The notes below the pieces were generated by a model that did not search any database, had not been told where the DNA came from, and saw nothing but the letters and a program-made list of their open reading frames with translations. A program made the translations under genes and the position numbers. 64,000 nucleotides of DNA, from assembly GCF_004923205.2 (NCBI RefSeq), contig NZ_SELD02000044.1, forward strand, positions 1-64,000. The letters run 5' to 3'. Shown in pieces: positions 31,246 to 40,135 of the stretch (positions are counted from its first letter, which is position 1; every line of letters starts with the position of its first letter). This DNA is from Paracoccus aeridis. Its GTDB lineage: Bacteria; Pseudomonadota; Alphaproteobacteria; Rhodobacterales; Rhodobacteraceae.

Positions 31246-34200
31246 TGCCGATCGAGCTTGTCTTTGCCCGCCAGGAGCGTCCGGTCGGCCGTTCGACCCT
31301 GGACCAGGTGCGCGAGCTGCGCGACCAGGCCCAGGAGATCGCGCGCACGGCTGCGTCCGACGCCGTGGCCGAGGCGATGCCGCGCATCGAAACCACGATC
31401 ACCAACGCGGCAGGGCAGGCGGCTGCCACTGCCGCGGAGCAAACGGCCCCGGCCGCGGCCGCGGCGGCAATCGCCGAGGCGCAACCTCGTATCGATGCCG
31501 CAGCAGCTCAGGCAGCTCAGGCGGCGGCTGGTCCGGCTGCCAGTGGCGCGGTCGCGGCAGTGCAGGCGCAACTCGACACTCGCGTGACAGCGGCACAAAC
31601 CGCGGCGGGAGATGCGTCCACCTCGCGCACCGGGGCCGAGACTGCACGGGCTGGCGCGGAGTCCGCCTCTGCCGATTTCGCCAATACAGCGGCTCGCCAG
31701 CCGTGGTCCTTCCACTCGGGTCTGCGCAACTGGACGACCACGCGAACCGGCTTGCCTACGGGAACAGTGTCGCTGGCTGGCTTGACGCAAGTTACGGACG
31801 ACCCGGTTTTCGGAACCTCTGCTGATTGGCGTCCGACGGCGGTGGGCAACAACGTTCTGACACGCGGCGTGTCGCCGTGGGGCCGCGCGGCGTACCGCGT
31901 AACCGCCAAGCTCCGTGTAATCTCCGGTCCTCTCCCAAATGTTCCTCTGAGCCTGGTCGCTATCGGTCTGAGCGGGAACATGGCCAATTCGACCTACTAC
32001 GGTGGGGCGGATCAGAGCGTTGCAGCGGACGGCAACGAAGTGACGCTGAGCGCGACATTCGCCCCTACGGCCGATTTCGGTGCAGATTATACCGCTGCGG
32101 GATTGGCGGGGGTTCCCTATGCGCGCTTCGGAGTTCGATATGGCGCCTCTGGGGCGGCGCAGATCCGCATTGGCTCGATCTTGATCGAGGAAGCAACGCT
32201 GGAATTGTCGCTGGGGAAAGCGTCTGCGGAAAGCGTTGCTTTTGTCTCACGAGATGCGGCGGCAGCGGCGCGTATCCCGGCTCCAGCTGGTCGCATTTCC
32301 GTGTTCCATGACGGCGAATTGCTGCAGTATAAGCGGCTTTCGTCCGGGGCGAGTACCGCGAACGTACCGCTGACCACGCAAGGGAACGTGCGTTGGGTTC
32401 CTGAGGGTATTCCGTCGCTGCGCCACTGGGGCGCGGTTTCTGGCGTCACTATGAACGCGGACGGGATCAGGTTTACCGGCACGGACTGCCGTGCCCTGCT
32501 GACGGCGATGCTGGCGTGGGCGGGCGCGAATGGCGCAACAAAGGCGCGGATCAACGCGGGGTCGTTCTATGTGGAAAAGCCACCTGGCACGACCATCGCT
32601 GTTCCGATCGCCAGCAACGGGACACTGGAGATCGTCGGCGAGGGCATGTTCGTCTCGACGCTGTATTACGCGGATTCCGCCATCGCCGCCGGGACCCCGA
32701 AACCGATGTTTTCACAGCAGGTCGGTTCATCGCTGGATTGCCTGCGCCTAGCCGACTTCGGGATCGTGTCGGATTGGGGTGCCAACGGGTTCTGGGGCGA
32801 CAGTTCGCACGCGGCTGCATTCGGTGTCGGCAACCGAAAGGTCATGGTGGAGCGCGTCAGGTTCAGCAACATCTGCCAGATGTGCCTCGTTCTCTCAGGC
32901 GTGCAGGACGTCACTGTGACTGAATGTTACTTTGATCGTTCTCAACGCGACGGCGCCCACCTCGTGAATGCCTCTCGTCTCAAGGTTACGAACAACTATT
33001 TCCGTCAGATCGGAGACGACTCCATCGTCTTTTCCCGAACGGCGGACAATGTTCTGCCCAGCCAAGCCATCATCACCGGAAACGTGATCGAGGACAGCCA
33101 AGGCATTTACGGCACCGGCTACGACAGCCTGATCGTATCCCACAACATCGTCCGAAGGCCGCACATCCGCGGCATCGAAATCCTGCGATCGGCATCCTGG
33201 GGCGACAACCGGGGAAGAATCCCGCGCATCAACTACGTCATCACCGACAACATCGTGACCGACGTGTTCAGGCGCATCCGGTTTGGCGGCGCGGGTAACG
33301 AGTGCGCTTATATCGCCGTAGGTGACAGCTCCGATCCCACCTACAGCGGCGGGCTCACTCTGGGAAAGATGGGCTCTCTGCCAGATGGCAGCTACGTCTG
33401 GAACAGCAACGGAACCGGCGTCAACGCGCCCGCCCCCTACTTCCACAAGGAAGGCAACTTGGTCGGCAACCTGAACATCGTCATCGCCAACAATATCTGC
33501 ATGAGGACGCTCGAACCGACCGCCAACTACACCGACTACGGCTACGGCCCACGCTATGTGCAGAACGTCGGCCCCTACACCGGAGACGTGCTGGAGGAGG
33601 ATTTCTACGGCACGCACATCGCGGTGCGGGGGACCATGCGAAGCGTCCGGGTGTCCGGGAACTTGAGCTACGGCGCGACGACTCCGTTCGAGGTCTGGGG
33701 CTTCATGGAGGGGGCGGTCACGGACTGGGACGGCCTGACCTACGAGAGCAATCGTGCCATGCACGTCCGGGGCGACCGGGCGTTCGATGTGCGCGGACAA
33801 GGCGTCGTGACCTTCCGCAACAACGACATCGACGGCGATCCCTTCCATCTCCACCCCGCCCGCGGGCCCAACGGCCGCTGGGGTTCGGCGACCGACAAGG
33901 TGGCCTACCGGGTCGACAACGGCGCCCAGGTCATCCTGGACGGCGGCTCCTACAAGAACCTGTCGTCGATCGCGCGGGTCGTCAGTGGGGGCGTTTCCCA
34001 TACGCCCGCCGCCGTCACCCTGCACGGCAGTTTTGCAGGGATCGGCGACAACGCGGCAAACGGTGGCGTCCGCGTGGTGCCCGGCAACGTCCCGGTCATC
34101 TATGTGCGGGTGAACACCGATAAGACGAGCCCCGACTTCAACAAGGTCACGGGGATCACGTCTGGCACGGCCGCAGCCATGCCCGCGTCCGGCCACTATC

Positions 34201-34337
34201 TCGCGGGCCAAACGGTGATGGCGCCGGTTCCGGTCATCCGGTCGGGCTATGCCGTGACCGGCTGGCTGCGCCTGACGACCGGCAATGGACACGTGGCCGG
34301 GACGGACTGGTCGGAGATGAGGACGACCCTCGCGTAA
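31245..34337 (+). CDS. Long beta-helical tail spike
   Basis: 1030 aa. Residues 1-145 are an Ala-rich coiled coil (AAAAQAAQAAA) for trimerisation and tail attachment. A beta-sandwich-like part spans 150-330. From about 380 to 880 many short parallel-helix turns appear (VTVTECYFDRS, KVTNNYFRQIGDDSIVFS, ITGNVIEDS, SHNIVRRP, with repeated N-N/N-I spacing), typical of right-handed beta-helix polysaccharide-binding spikes. Base composition falls in 31.7-33.3 kb compared with the flanks, a sign of module exchange. Catalysis is not evident. Confidence 0.88.
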   Translation: MPIELVFARQERPVGRSTLDQVRELRDQAQEIARTAASDAVAEAMPRIETTITNAAGQAAATAAEQTAPAAAAAAIAEAQPRIDAAAAQAAQAAAGPAASGAVAAVQAQLDTRVTAAQTAAGDASTSRTGAETARAGAESASADFANTAARQPWSFHSGLRNWTTTRTGLPTGTVSLAGLTQVTDDPVFGTSADWRPTAVGNNVLTRGVSPWGRAAYRVTAKLRVISGPLPNVPLSLVAIGLSGNMANSTYYGGADQSVAADGNEVTLSATFAPTADFGADYTAAGLAGVPYARFGVRYGASGAAQIRIGSILIEEATLELSLGKASAESVAFVSRDAAAAARIPAPAGRISVFHDGELLQYKRLSSGASTANVPLTTQGNVRWVPEGIPSLRHWGAVSGVTMNADGIRFTGTDCRALLTAMLAWAGANGATKARINAGSFYVEKPPGTTIAVPIASNGTLEIVGEGMFVSTLYYADSAIAAGTPKPMFSQQVGSSLDCLRLADFGIVSDWGANGFWGDSSHAAAFGVGNRKVMVERVRFSNICQMCLVLSGVQDVTVTECYFDRSQRDGAHLVNASRLKVTNNYFRQIGDDSIVFSRTADNVLPSQAIITGNVIEDSQGIYGTGYDSLIVSHNIVRRPHIRGIEILRSASWGDNRGRIPRINYVITDNIVTDVFRRIRFGGAGNECAYIAVGDSSDPTYSGGLTLGKMGSLPDGSYVWNSNGTGVNAPAPYFHKEGNLVGNLNIVIANNICMRTLEPTANYTDYGYGPRYVQNVGPYTGDVLEEDFYGTHIAVRGTMRSVRVSGNLSYGATTPFEVWGFMEGAVTDWDGLTYESNRAMHVRGDRAFDVRGQGVVTFRNNDIDGDPFHLHPARGPNGRWGSATDKVAYRVDNGAQVILDGGSYKNLSSIARVVSGGVSHTPAAVTLHGSFAGIGDNAANGGVRVVPGNVPVIYVRVNTDKTSPDFNKVTGITSGTAAAMPASGHYLAGQTVMAPVPVIRSGYAVTGWLRLTTGNGHVAGTDWSEMRTTLA

Positions 34338-34380
34338 CGCGCCCGAAAGCACCCACAAGCATCAACCAGGAGGCCCTACG

Positions 34381-34647
34381 ATGGCGCTGAATCCCCTTCA
34401 CACCTACGGCAAGTCCGCGCTCGGCCCGGCGATGGGATCGTTTCCGATCACGCCTGCCGATGGCGCCGATCTGGCGACCGACATCCGTGCGATCACGCTG
34501 AACGCGGGTGGCACGTTGTCGTGGGTCTCGTCCGAAAACAACGCGGTGCAGACGACGGCTGCCCTGCCGCCGGGGACATATCCGCTTCTTGCCCGCCGGA
34601 TCCGGGCGACCGGGACGACGGCGACCGGCCTGACCGGGTGGGTGTGA
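34381..34647 (+). CDS. Small tail-associated hypothetical protein (88 aa)
   Basis: 88 aa with SD GGAGG 9 nt before ATG. It begins MALNPLHTYGKSALGPAMGSFPITPADGADLATDIRAI and ends with a short beta rich part (ATGTTATGLTGWV), a pattern I know from conserved small phage proteins between spike and lysis genes. The next gene starts on its stop. Confidence 0.75.
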   Translation: MALNPLHTYGKSALGPAMGSFPITPADGADLATDIRAITLNAGGTLSWVSSENNAVQTTAALPPGTYPLLARRIRATGTTATGLTGWV

Positions 34648-35366
34648 TGCAGTTCGGGTTCGGCCTTGGCCTGACGCATCTGCGCCCGGCCAGCGCGAAC
34701 GCCGATCCGATCACCTCGCGGTACGGCACGGGCATGGAGCAGATCCCGCTGCACCATGACCCCGAAGATGCGGTGCTTGACGGCAACGGCAACGTCACGA
34801 GCATCGCTAACCGCGGCGGCGCAGGGCCGCTGTTCAACGCGACGGCCAGTGCGACAGGGATCACGCGCACGGGCAACCTGCTGAACGTGACCAGCCAGGA
34901 CCTCAGGCTGGTACTTGCGAACCCCGCCGACATGGTGGGAACGCGCCTGTTCATCGTCGCTGCATTCGACCCCGCTTCTGTTCCCGACCCCCGACTGTTC
35001 GGCAGCGCGTCCCCCGTCAACTTCGGCCGCATCCACCAGACGCAGGGCAACCTGCTTCTGTCCCGGGCGGGCGCGCAGGCGTTCCTCGTCAGCCCAACCA
35101 ACCTCGGCAACGCCCTGCACCTGTTCGAGATCGAGTTGGCAGGCGGGAAGGCGAGCTACTGGGTGGACGGCGTGTTGCGGGAAAGCGCCGCCAATGCTTG
35201 GACCGACTTCACCATCAACCTGCTCTATGGGGCGACGACTGGCTTCGGCTTCATCGGCCGATCGGGCGTAGTCCTGTCCGTCATCACGGACGGCGCGCCG
35301 GAACGCGAACCGACCATGCTGGCCGTCCGGCGCTCCCTCGTCGCCAAGCACGGCATCGCCCCGTGA
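34647..35366 (+). CDS. Hypothetical virion protein, beta-sandwich-like (239 aa)
   Basis: 239 aa. Starts MQFGFGLGLTHLRPASANA. Middle and C-terminal segments (LFIVAAFDPASVPDPRLF, FEIELAGGKASYWVDGVLRES, INLLYGATTGFGFIGRSGVVLSVI) look like LamG/concanavalin-type beta strands, so a carbohydrate-binding role in the tail is plausible. Not recognised further. Coupled on both sides. Confidence 0.7.
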   Translation: MQFGFGLGLTHLRPASANADPITSRYGTGMEQIPLHHDPEDAVLDGNGNVTSIANRGGAGPLFNATASATGITRTGNLLNVTSQDLRLVLANPADMVGTRLFIVAAFDPASVPDPRLFGSASPVNFGRIHQTQGNLLLSRAGAQAFLVSPTNLGNALHLFEIELAGGKASYWVDGVLRESAANAWTDFTINLLYGATTGFGFIGRSGVVLSVITDGAPEREPTMLAVRRSLVAKHGIAP

Positions 35367-35698
35367 ACGCGCTTCGGCGGCTGCTGGCGATCGTCGCCGC
35401 TCCTACAGACGGCGACAGCTACCAATGGGCCGTCATCGGGCTGGGCCACGTGATGCTCGGCGCGGCCTTGCAGGGGCTGCTGGGCGTGACCGCGGCTGCG
35501 GCCCGGCTGGGGCTGGCGGCGCTCTACTGGGCGGCGAAGGAGCACGGCGACATGCGGCGCGGCGGCGCGCTGCGAGACGGCCTCGTGGACACGGCGCTGG
35601 TCGGCGTGGGGTGCTTCTATACGGGCGACCGCTGGTGGCCGGTGGCGGTGATGCTGACGGCCGCTGTTGGAGCGTGGATCAAGGAGACGCGGGCATGA
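35363..35698 (+). CDS. Small membrane protein, holin-like
   Basis: 111 aa from GTG overlapping the previous stop. Two or three hydrophobic segments (WAVIGLGHVMLGAALQGLLGVTAAAA, ALYWAA, LVGVGCFYTGDRWWPVAVMLTAAVGAW) and a basic end. It lies among lysis-type genes and its stop overlaps the ATG at 35695 (ATGA). That junction is where the cargo below is inserted. Holin function inferred. Confidence 0.65.
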   Translation: MNALRRLLAIVAAPTDGDSYQWAVIGLGHVMLGAALQGLLGVTAAAARLGLAALYWAAKEHGDMRRGGALRDGLVDTALVGVGCFYTGDRWWPVAVMLTAAVGAWIKETRA

Positions 35699-35702
35699 TC
35701 GT
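35678..35702 (+). repeat. Left 25-bp direct repeat flanking cargo insertion
   Basis: Identical to 38201-38225. It spans the SD-like AAGGAG, the stop of the upstream gene and the start ATG of the downstream gene (ATGATCGT). In the left copy the start is followed by cargo; in the right copy by the real gene at 38218. Identity ends at 35677 and 35703. Confidence 0.9.
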
Positions 35703-35800
35703 CATGCAAGGACGGCATTATGCTGAAGCTGGTCTTGACTCCGGTCCGAACCCTTGGTTGGGAGATCATAAGAGTTCAACCAGCAGGGTAGAAAACAGCC

Positions 35801-37051
35801 GTGGACAGCCAGCTCAAGACGAAAGAGAGCCCCCCTGCCATCCGCGCCAGAGCAGTCTCAGGCCAGCCGACCATACCGTTCCGGTACTACAACGTCATCC
35901 GCAACTGTGGTGATGCAATCACCAGCTATATCTTGCAAGAGAGTTTCGGGGTGCAGGGGCGGGTCAGTGAAGCTGGTGAAGAGCACCTTCTGGCCATTGG
36001 AAGTATTTTCTTCATGGCCAATAGGAAGTCCAACATCTGGGGCTCGGGCGTGCTGGACCCGAAGGCAGGTATCCCGGGAATTGATTCTTCAAAAGTACAC
36101 GCTCTTAGAGGGCGGAAAACCGTAGAGTACCTGTCCGGCCTAGGATACAAGCTTCCTGATCTGCCGCTCGGTGATCCCGGCATTTTCGTCGATGAACTCG
36201 TTGACGTTCCCGCGACATCGAAATATCGCGCCGCTATCGTGCCGCATCATACGGGATTTCATAGCGATAAATGGGACCGCGCTCGGCACAGCGCAGAGTT
36301 CTGTGTAGTAGATATGATGGATGACAGCCTGGAACCTCTGCGGAGGATATCTGAAGCTCAGGTTGTGCTTTCGCAAAGCCTGCACGGTCTGATATTCGCC
36401 GCTGCGCTAGGAAAGCCGTACCTCTGGATATCTGGACACAGTTCCGAAGTGTGGAATTGGAAGTTTCTTGACTGGTTCAGTACTTGTGAGAATGGGCAGC
36501 TTGCGCCGGTCCTCCTCAACGTTTCGCTTGACGATATGCTCGCGCTCGCGGAGCCGAGGAGATGCACAGCAAGCAAAGCCGATCTGAGGTCAGCCTTTCC
36601 GATGCAGCTCGTTGATCACGATACGAAGGTTCGTGGGGACTTTCGGACTTCTAGAATGCTTTCGCCTGCTCACGTGTTTTTTGAGTCTAGTGGAAGTGCA
36701 GAGACCGAGGATGGCACCCACACATGGCACGAATTTACGGCGAAAGTGGCAAAGCTCCGTTCAAGGGTTTTCGTGAACTCACCCGAACCAACATATCTCG
36801 CGATCACTCTGGCCTCGGCGGCTCATCAACCTAGCCGCGCAGATTTAGTGGAGGGGCAGCGGTACCTCGACGTTAACCGAGAAGCGCAGTTGCTCTGGTA
36901 CCCTGGTAACGTTGATTTCTCAAAAGCGACGAAGTTTTTGCTGTCTGACGTGAGAATCGGGGAAACTGACTTGCGGAACGGTACCATTCTAGTCCGACCC
37001 GATGGTCACATCGGTAAAGATGGCAGATTTGCCGTTGCGACCCTCCAGTGA
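35801..37051 (+). CDS. Polysaccharide pyruvyl transferase family protein (cargo)
   Basis: 416 aa from GTG. Family signatures: NVIRNCGDAITSYIL near residue 31-45, AIGSIFFMANRKSNIWGSGVLDP near 65-87, PLGDPGIFVDE, and the C-terminal SEAQVVLSQSLHGLIFAAALGKPYLW, as in ExoV-like pyruvyltransferases (PF04230). A C-terminal extension of about 130 residues (from MLSPAHVFFES) is not part of the known domain. Codon use is clearly less GC-rich than the flanks. It probably adds pyruvate ketals to a surface polysaccharide, changing receptor structure in the lysogen. Confidence 0.82.
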   Translation: MDSQLKTKESPPAIRARAVSGQPTIPFRYYNVIRNCGDAITSYILQESFGVQGRVSEAGEEHLLAIGSIFFMANRKSNIWGSGVLDPKAGIPGIDSSKVHALRGRKTVEYLSGLGYKLPDLPLGDPGIFVDELVDVPATSKYRAAIVPHHTGFHSDKWDRARHSAEFCVVDMMDDSLEPLRRISEAQVVLSQSLHGLIFAAALGKPYLWISGHSSEVWNWKFLDWFSTCENGQLAPVLLNVSLDDMLALAEPRRCTASKADLRSAFPMQLVDHDTKVRGDFRTSRMLSPAHVFFESSGSAETEDGTHTWHEFTAKVAKLRSRVFVNSPEPTYLAITLASAAHQPSRADLVEGQRYLDVNREAQLLWYPGNVDFSKATKFLLSDVRIGETDLRNGTILVRPDGHIGKDGRFAVATLQ

Positions 37052-37081
37052 GCGACTGTCGCGCTGCGAAGCGACCTTTAG

Positions 37082-38005
37082 TTAAGTAGGAGCGCTATCG
37101 ATCGCTTGGCGAAGCCGGGACTCAAATGCAAGAACGTCTTGGTCCGAAGCTTCAGACTGCAAGTCTTGAAGAAACCCATTGTGGAAAACTTCCGCGAGCC
37201 GTTCTTTTGAGGCTTTGTTGTAAGTGTAAGTGTTCAGCCAAGTGTTCGCCTTCGAGACGAACCTTTGTCCTGCGTGAACTGGGTGATAGAAGAGCCCCGT
37301 TGGCTCCTGCTCGGAAATTCGCCGTTCTGATTTCGGCAGGCCGACATTGAAGGAGGCGTTTGTTCTATACTTTACCGGTCCGGCGTCCAAGCTGTTGCAG
37401 TTGAAGCCGTTAGCCATCAGAATTGACGTCAAGAAAGATTCATCGTTGGGCCATCTACGAGTCTGGCCAATTGGGACAACGTCATCGAAAGACTGTGAGA
37501 TTTGCCTGCGGGCTTGAAAGGCGAACTTAGCAGCTCGCCTACTTATGCCTACAACTGGGAAAAGACACGCATACACTTCTGGCTCAAAATAACACATCGG
37601 GGCATGCCAATACCAATTACTTTGCGCTCTGAATGTGTGAAATGCCAGGAAGTCGTGATGTTCGTCGGAGAAGTTGTCAAAGAACTCTGCGCTGGAGGGA
37701 AGGCTGAGCCTGACATCAGACTCGATCATCCAATACCTGTCGTAAGCGTTTAGAAGTTGTGCAGCGGCGTAAAGAAAATAATCGCCGCAAAGCCAGCCGA
37801 AGTTAGGAGGGGCGTACAATCCCATATCTTTGGCGGATTGTTCGGAAATCGAGAGCTTTACTTTCCCGGTTCCAACATCAACTGCTCCGTTTGTTTCATC
37901 ACAAATGAAAGCTACGTCGCGGTTAGATGTATTCTTGAGGTAATGATACAAACGTTCGGTTGCCTCGCAGTAGTAGTGAGTCCGAATTATGATCAACTCT
38001 CTCAT
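37082..38005 (-). CDS. Glycosyltransferase-like protein (cargo)
   Basis: 307 aa from MRELIIIRTHYYCEA, AGAAGG 6 nt upstream; a longer frame to 38098 lacks SD. An N-terminal Rossmann-like strand (ELIIIRTHYYC), AFICDETNG, then YWMIESDVRLSLP where E-S-D-V could be the metal-binding D-x-D equivalent. Later RRWPNDESFLTSILMANGFNC has the acidic/aromatic pattern of processive glycosyltransferases. Converges with the pyruvyltransferase gene. Assignment rests on motif resemblance only. Confidence 0.6.
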   Translation of the reverse strand: MRELIIIRTHYYCEATERLYHYLKNTSNRDVAFICDETNGAVDVGTGKVKLSISEQSAKDMGLYAPPNFGWLCGDYFLYAAAQLLNAYDRYWMIESDVRLSLPSSAEFFDNFSDEHHDFLAFHTFRAQSNWYWHAPMCYFEPEVYACLFPVVGISRRAAKFAFQARRQISQSFDDVVPIGQTRRWPNDESFLTSILMANGFNCNSLDAGPVKYRTNASFNVGLPKSERRISEQEPTGLFYHPVHAGQRFVSKANTWLNTYTYNKASKERLAEVFHNGFLQDLQSEASDQDVLAFESRLRQAIDSAPT

Positions 38006-38200
38006 GATAGCCTTCTTCTTCTGCGGTTCTTCAAAGGCACACTGCCTTGCCTCGGCAAAGGTAAGTCTCTGCGTCTCTATGCATGACCTCCGGTGCATTC
38101 GTCCACCAGATAACCCTTAGCTACGCGTCTTATACGAGCCGGCGGCGTTCACGATCGCCCCGGTCGCCAACGGCCACAGTCCGACGCGGGATCACCACAA
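38006..38200. other. Cargo right flank without gene
   Basis: About 195 bp between the glycosyltransferase-like start and the right direct repeat. It should hold that gene's promoter on the minus strand. No ORF with a ribosome site, no inverted repeat of transposon-end type and no transposase remains. Confidence 0.4.
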
Positions 38201-38225
38201 ATCAAGGAGACGCGGGCATGATCGT
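38201..38225 (+). repeat. Right 25-bp direct repeat flanking cargo insertion
   Basis: Exact copy of 35678-35702. Here the ATG at 38218 opens the native late gene. Removing one repeat and the cargo would restore an ATGA-coupled gene pair, so the repeat marks the insertion boundaries. Confidence 0.9.
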
Positions 38226-38673
38226 GATCCGGCGCATCACCGACGGCATCTATGCCCACCTGCCGATCCGGGTCACCGAATGGGGCATGGCGTGGCCCGC
38301 GTTCACGATGGGGCTGGCGCTGAACTACCAGAGCGACATGTTCCAGACCTCGCCATCGTTCGAGCGCTTGGCGGCGATCGCGAGCGAGGGGACATGGGCG
38401 ATCCTCGTCCTGGCCTGCTGCCTGCTGCGGATCGTGGCGCTGACCGTGAACGGCACCTTCACGGGCTTCGGCTATTCCCCGCACATGCGCCTCGCTGCAT
38501 CGCTGGTCGGGCTGTTCTTCTGGTCGCGCTACTGCCTCGGCTTCCTCGACGCGGCCATTGCCAGCGGCGGGTCGTGGTCCGCCCCTGCGATCTATTCGAC
38601 CGCCGTGCTGTTCGAGATGATCAACGCCTATCGGTCGTGGCTCGACGTCTTGCGCAGCAGGCAGGGGAAGTGA
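38218..38673 (+). CDS. Four-helix membrane protein in lysis region
   Basis: 151 aa. Hydrophobic segments at about 24-40, 60-82, 92-112 and 120-135 (for example GTWAILVLACCLLRIVALTV and LAASLVGLFFWSRYCLGFL). A phage membrane protein, possibly part of the holin set. Its original partner upstream is the gene ending at 35698, now separated by the cargo. Confidence 0.7.
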   Translation: MIVIRRITDGIYAHLPIRVTEWGMAWPAFTMGLALNYQSDMFQTSPSFERLAAIASEGTWAILVLACCLLRIVALTVNGTFTGFGYSPHMRLAASLVGLFFWSRYCLGFLDAAIASGGSWSAPAIYSTAVLFEMINAYRSWLDVLRSRQGK

Positions 38674-38676
38674 CGG

Positions 38677-39042
38677 ATGAACTGGGAAAATTTCGATCCG
38701 ACGAAGTGGGCCGACGCCATCCTTCTCCTGATCGTCGGCATCCTGAGCGCATTCGGGATCGGGCAGGTGCGCACGCGGAAGACGCCCGCCCGTCCCGACG
38801 ACGTGATGGAGGTCGCCGGAGCCATCGTCAGCGACCGCGCCGTGGAGCGCATGGTGACGGCGCTGGACGGCTTCACCGCCTCGGCGAAGCTGCTGACCCT
38901 CGCCATCGACAAGGACGTTGACGCCAAGGCGAAGCTGACCGGCGCCCTTACCGGGGTCTGCGAGGAGGTCAAGGAGATGAGCGACCAGCTCGACCGCGTG
39001 CGCGACGAGATGATCCGGTCCCAGTCCCGCCGGGGCTACTGA
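38677..39042 (+). CDS. Single-pass membrane protein with C-terminal coiled coil
   Basis: 121 aa. One transmembrane helix at about residues 13-30 (WADAILLLIVGILSAFGIG), then a long helical part (VMEVAGAIVSDRAVERMVTALDGF...VCEEVKEMSDQLDRVRDEM). It resembles i-spanin-like or holin-accessory proteins. Followed by a terminator. Confidence 0.65.
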   Translation: MNWENFDPTKWADAILLLIVGILSAFGIGQVRTRKTPARPDDVMEVAGAIVSDRAVERMVTALDGFTASAKLLTLAIDKDVDAKAKLTGALTGVCEEVKEMSDQLDRVRDEMIRSQSRRGY

Positions 39043-39066
39043 CACCACCTACCATCACGCCACCCG

Positions 39067-39090
39067 GCCCCGCCTCGTGCGGGGCTTTTT
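39067..39090 (+). terminator. Intrinsic terminator before endolysin gene
   Basis: GCCCCGC/GCGGGGC stem (39067-39073 with 39079-39085), loop CTCGT, then TTTTT. A strong rho-independent terminator. Confidence 0.82.
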
Positions 39091-39108
39091 CGTTTCCGAG
39101 AGGACGCC

Positions 39109-39729
39109 ATGAAGGAAAACTTTGCGGCCTGTCTGGCTGAAACGCTCCGCCACGAAGGTGGATGGAGCGACCACCCGAAGGATCCCGGCGGCGCGACGAT
39201 GAAGGGCGTCACGCTGGACACCTATCGCCGATGGCGCCCGGGCGCGACCAAGGCACAGCTGCGCGCGATCACGGATGCCGAAGTAGCAGCGATATACCGC
39301 AAGGGCTACTGGGACGCCGTAAACGCCGACGACCTGCCCGCAGGGCTGGACCTTGTGGCGTTCGACGGTGCGATCAATAGCGGCCCGTCTCGTGGCGCGA
39401 AGTGGCTGCAAGCCGGCGTTGGTGCGAAGCAGGACGGCAAGGTCGGTCCTGCCACCATCGCTGCCGCCCGCGCCTACGACACCCGCACCGCCGTCAACCG
39501 CGCCTGCGATGCCCGTCTGGCGTTCCTTCGCACGCTGGGAACGTGGCCGACCTTCGGCAAGGGCTGGTCCCGCCGCGTGGCGTCCGTGCGATCTACGGCG
39601 CTTGCCATGGCCGCTCCGGCGCGTCCCGCGCCCAAGCCCGCCGTCTATCCCCCCGCCAATACCCCCGCTGCGCCCCAGACAGGCTTCTGTGCGTGGCTCA
39701 AGCGACATTTTGGAGGCAACCATGCTTGA
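39109..39729 (+). CDS. Endolysin, GH108 N-acetylmuramidase
   Basis: 206 aa. Glu16 in HEGGWSDHPKDPGGATMKGVT is the catalytic residue and following box of glycosyl hydrolase family 108. The peptidoglycan-binding part (DGAINSGPSRGAKWLQAGVGAKQDGKVGPATIAAA) lies at about 85-130. A proline-rich linker and basic tail (WLKRHFGG) end the protein. No signal peptide, so it needs a holin. Cleaves peptidoglycan at lysis. Confidence 0.92.
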   Translation: MKENFAACLAETLRHEGGWSDHPKDPGGATMKGVTLDTYRRWRPGATKAQLRAITDAEVAAIYRKGYWDAVNADDLPAGLDLVAFDGAINSGPSRGAKWLQAGVGAKQDGKVGPATIAAARAYDTRTAVNRACDARLAFLRTLGTWPTFGKGWSRRVASVRSTALAMAAPARPAPKPAVYPPANTPAAPQTGFCAWLKRHFGGNHA

Positions 39730-40135
39730 CCAGGCTCTCGATCTACTCGACCCTCATATCGCTGAACTCATCTGGGGCGCCATCGTCGCCTACTTCGGCT
39801 GGGTGTTCCGCTACATCGCCAAGACCAAGCAAGCGCAGGACAGCCTGCATCGCGCGCTCGGGACCGGCGTCGATCTCGTCACCGACGCGCTCGTGGCGAT
39901 GATCCTGACGAACCCGGCAGGCATCGCCGCTGATCGGCTTGCGGGTCAGGTCGTCGGCTACGTCAAAGGCTCGGTTCCCGGTGCGCTGCGCTGGCTGCTT
40001 CCGTCCGACGCGCAGCTGATGAGAATGGCCGAGGCGAAGCTGAACGCGGCTGTGGCTGATCTGGTGGCCAAGATGGGGCCGGATCGTCTGGCCGAAGCGC
40101 TGCAACAGGCTGGCGCGCCTGCGAGGCAGCTGTGA
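39722..40135 (+). CDS. Membrane-associated lysis-region protein (137 aa)
   Basis: 137 aa; ATG overlaps the endolysin end by 8 bp. One N-terminal hydrophobic helix (ELIWGAIVAYFGWVFRYIA), then amphipathic helices. It may be a spanin- or holin-like component because of position; no motif decides it. Confidence 0.65.
   Translation: MLDQALDLLDPHIAELIWGAIVAYFGWVFRYIAKTKQAQDSLHRALGTGVDLVTDALVAMILTNPAGIAADRLAGQVVGYVKGSVPGALRWLLPSDAQLMRMAEAKLNAAVADLVAKMGPDRLAEALQQAGAPARQL

Noticed and set aside
35695-35913. 72-aa frame starting at the duplicated ATG left of the cargo
   Set aside because: It is a chimera made by the insertion; residues after the first few are low-information and overlap the pyruvyltransferase in another frame.
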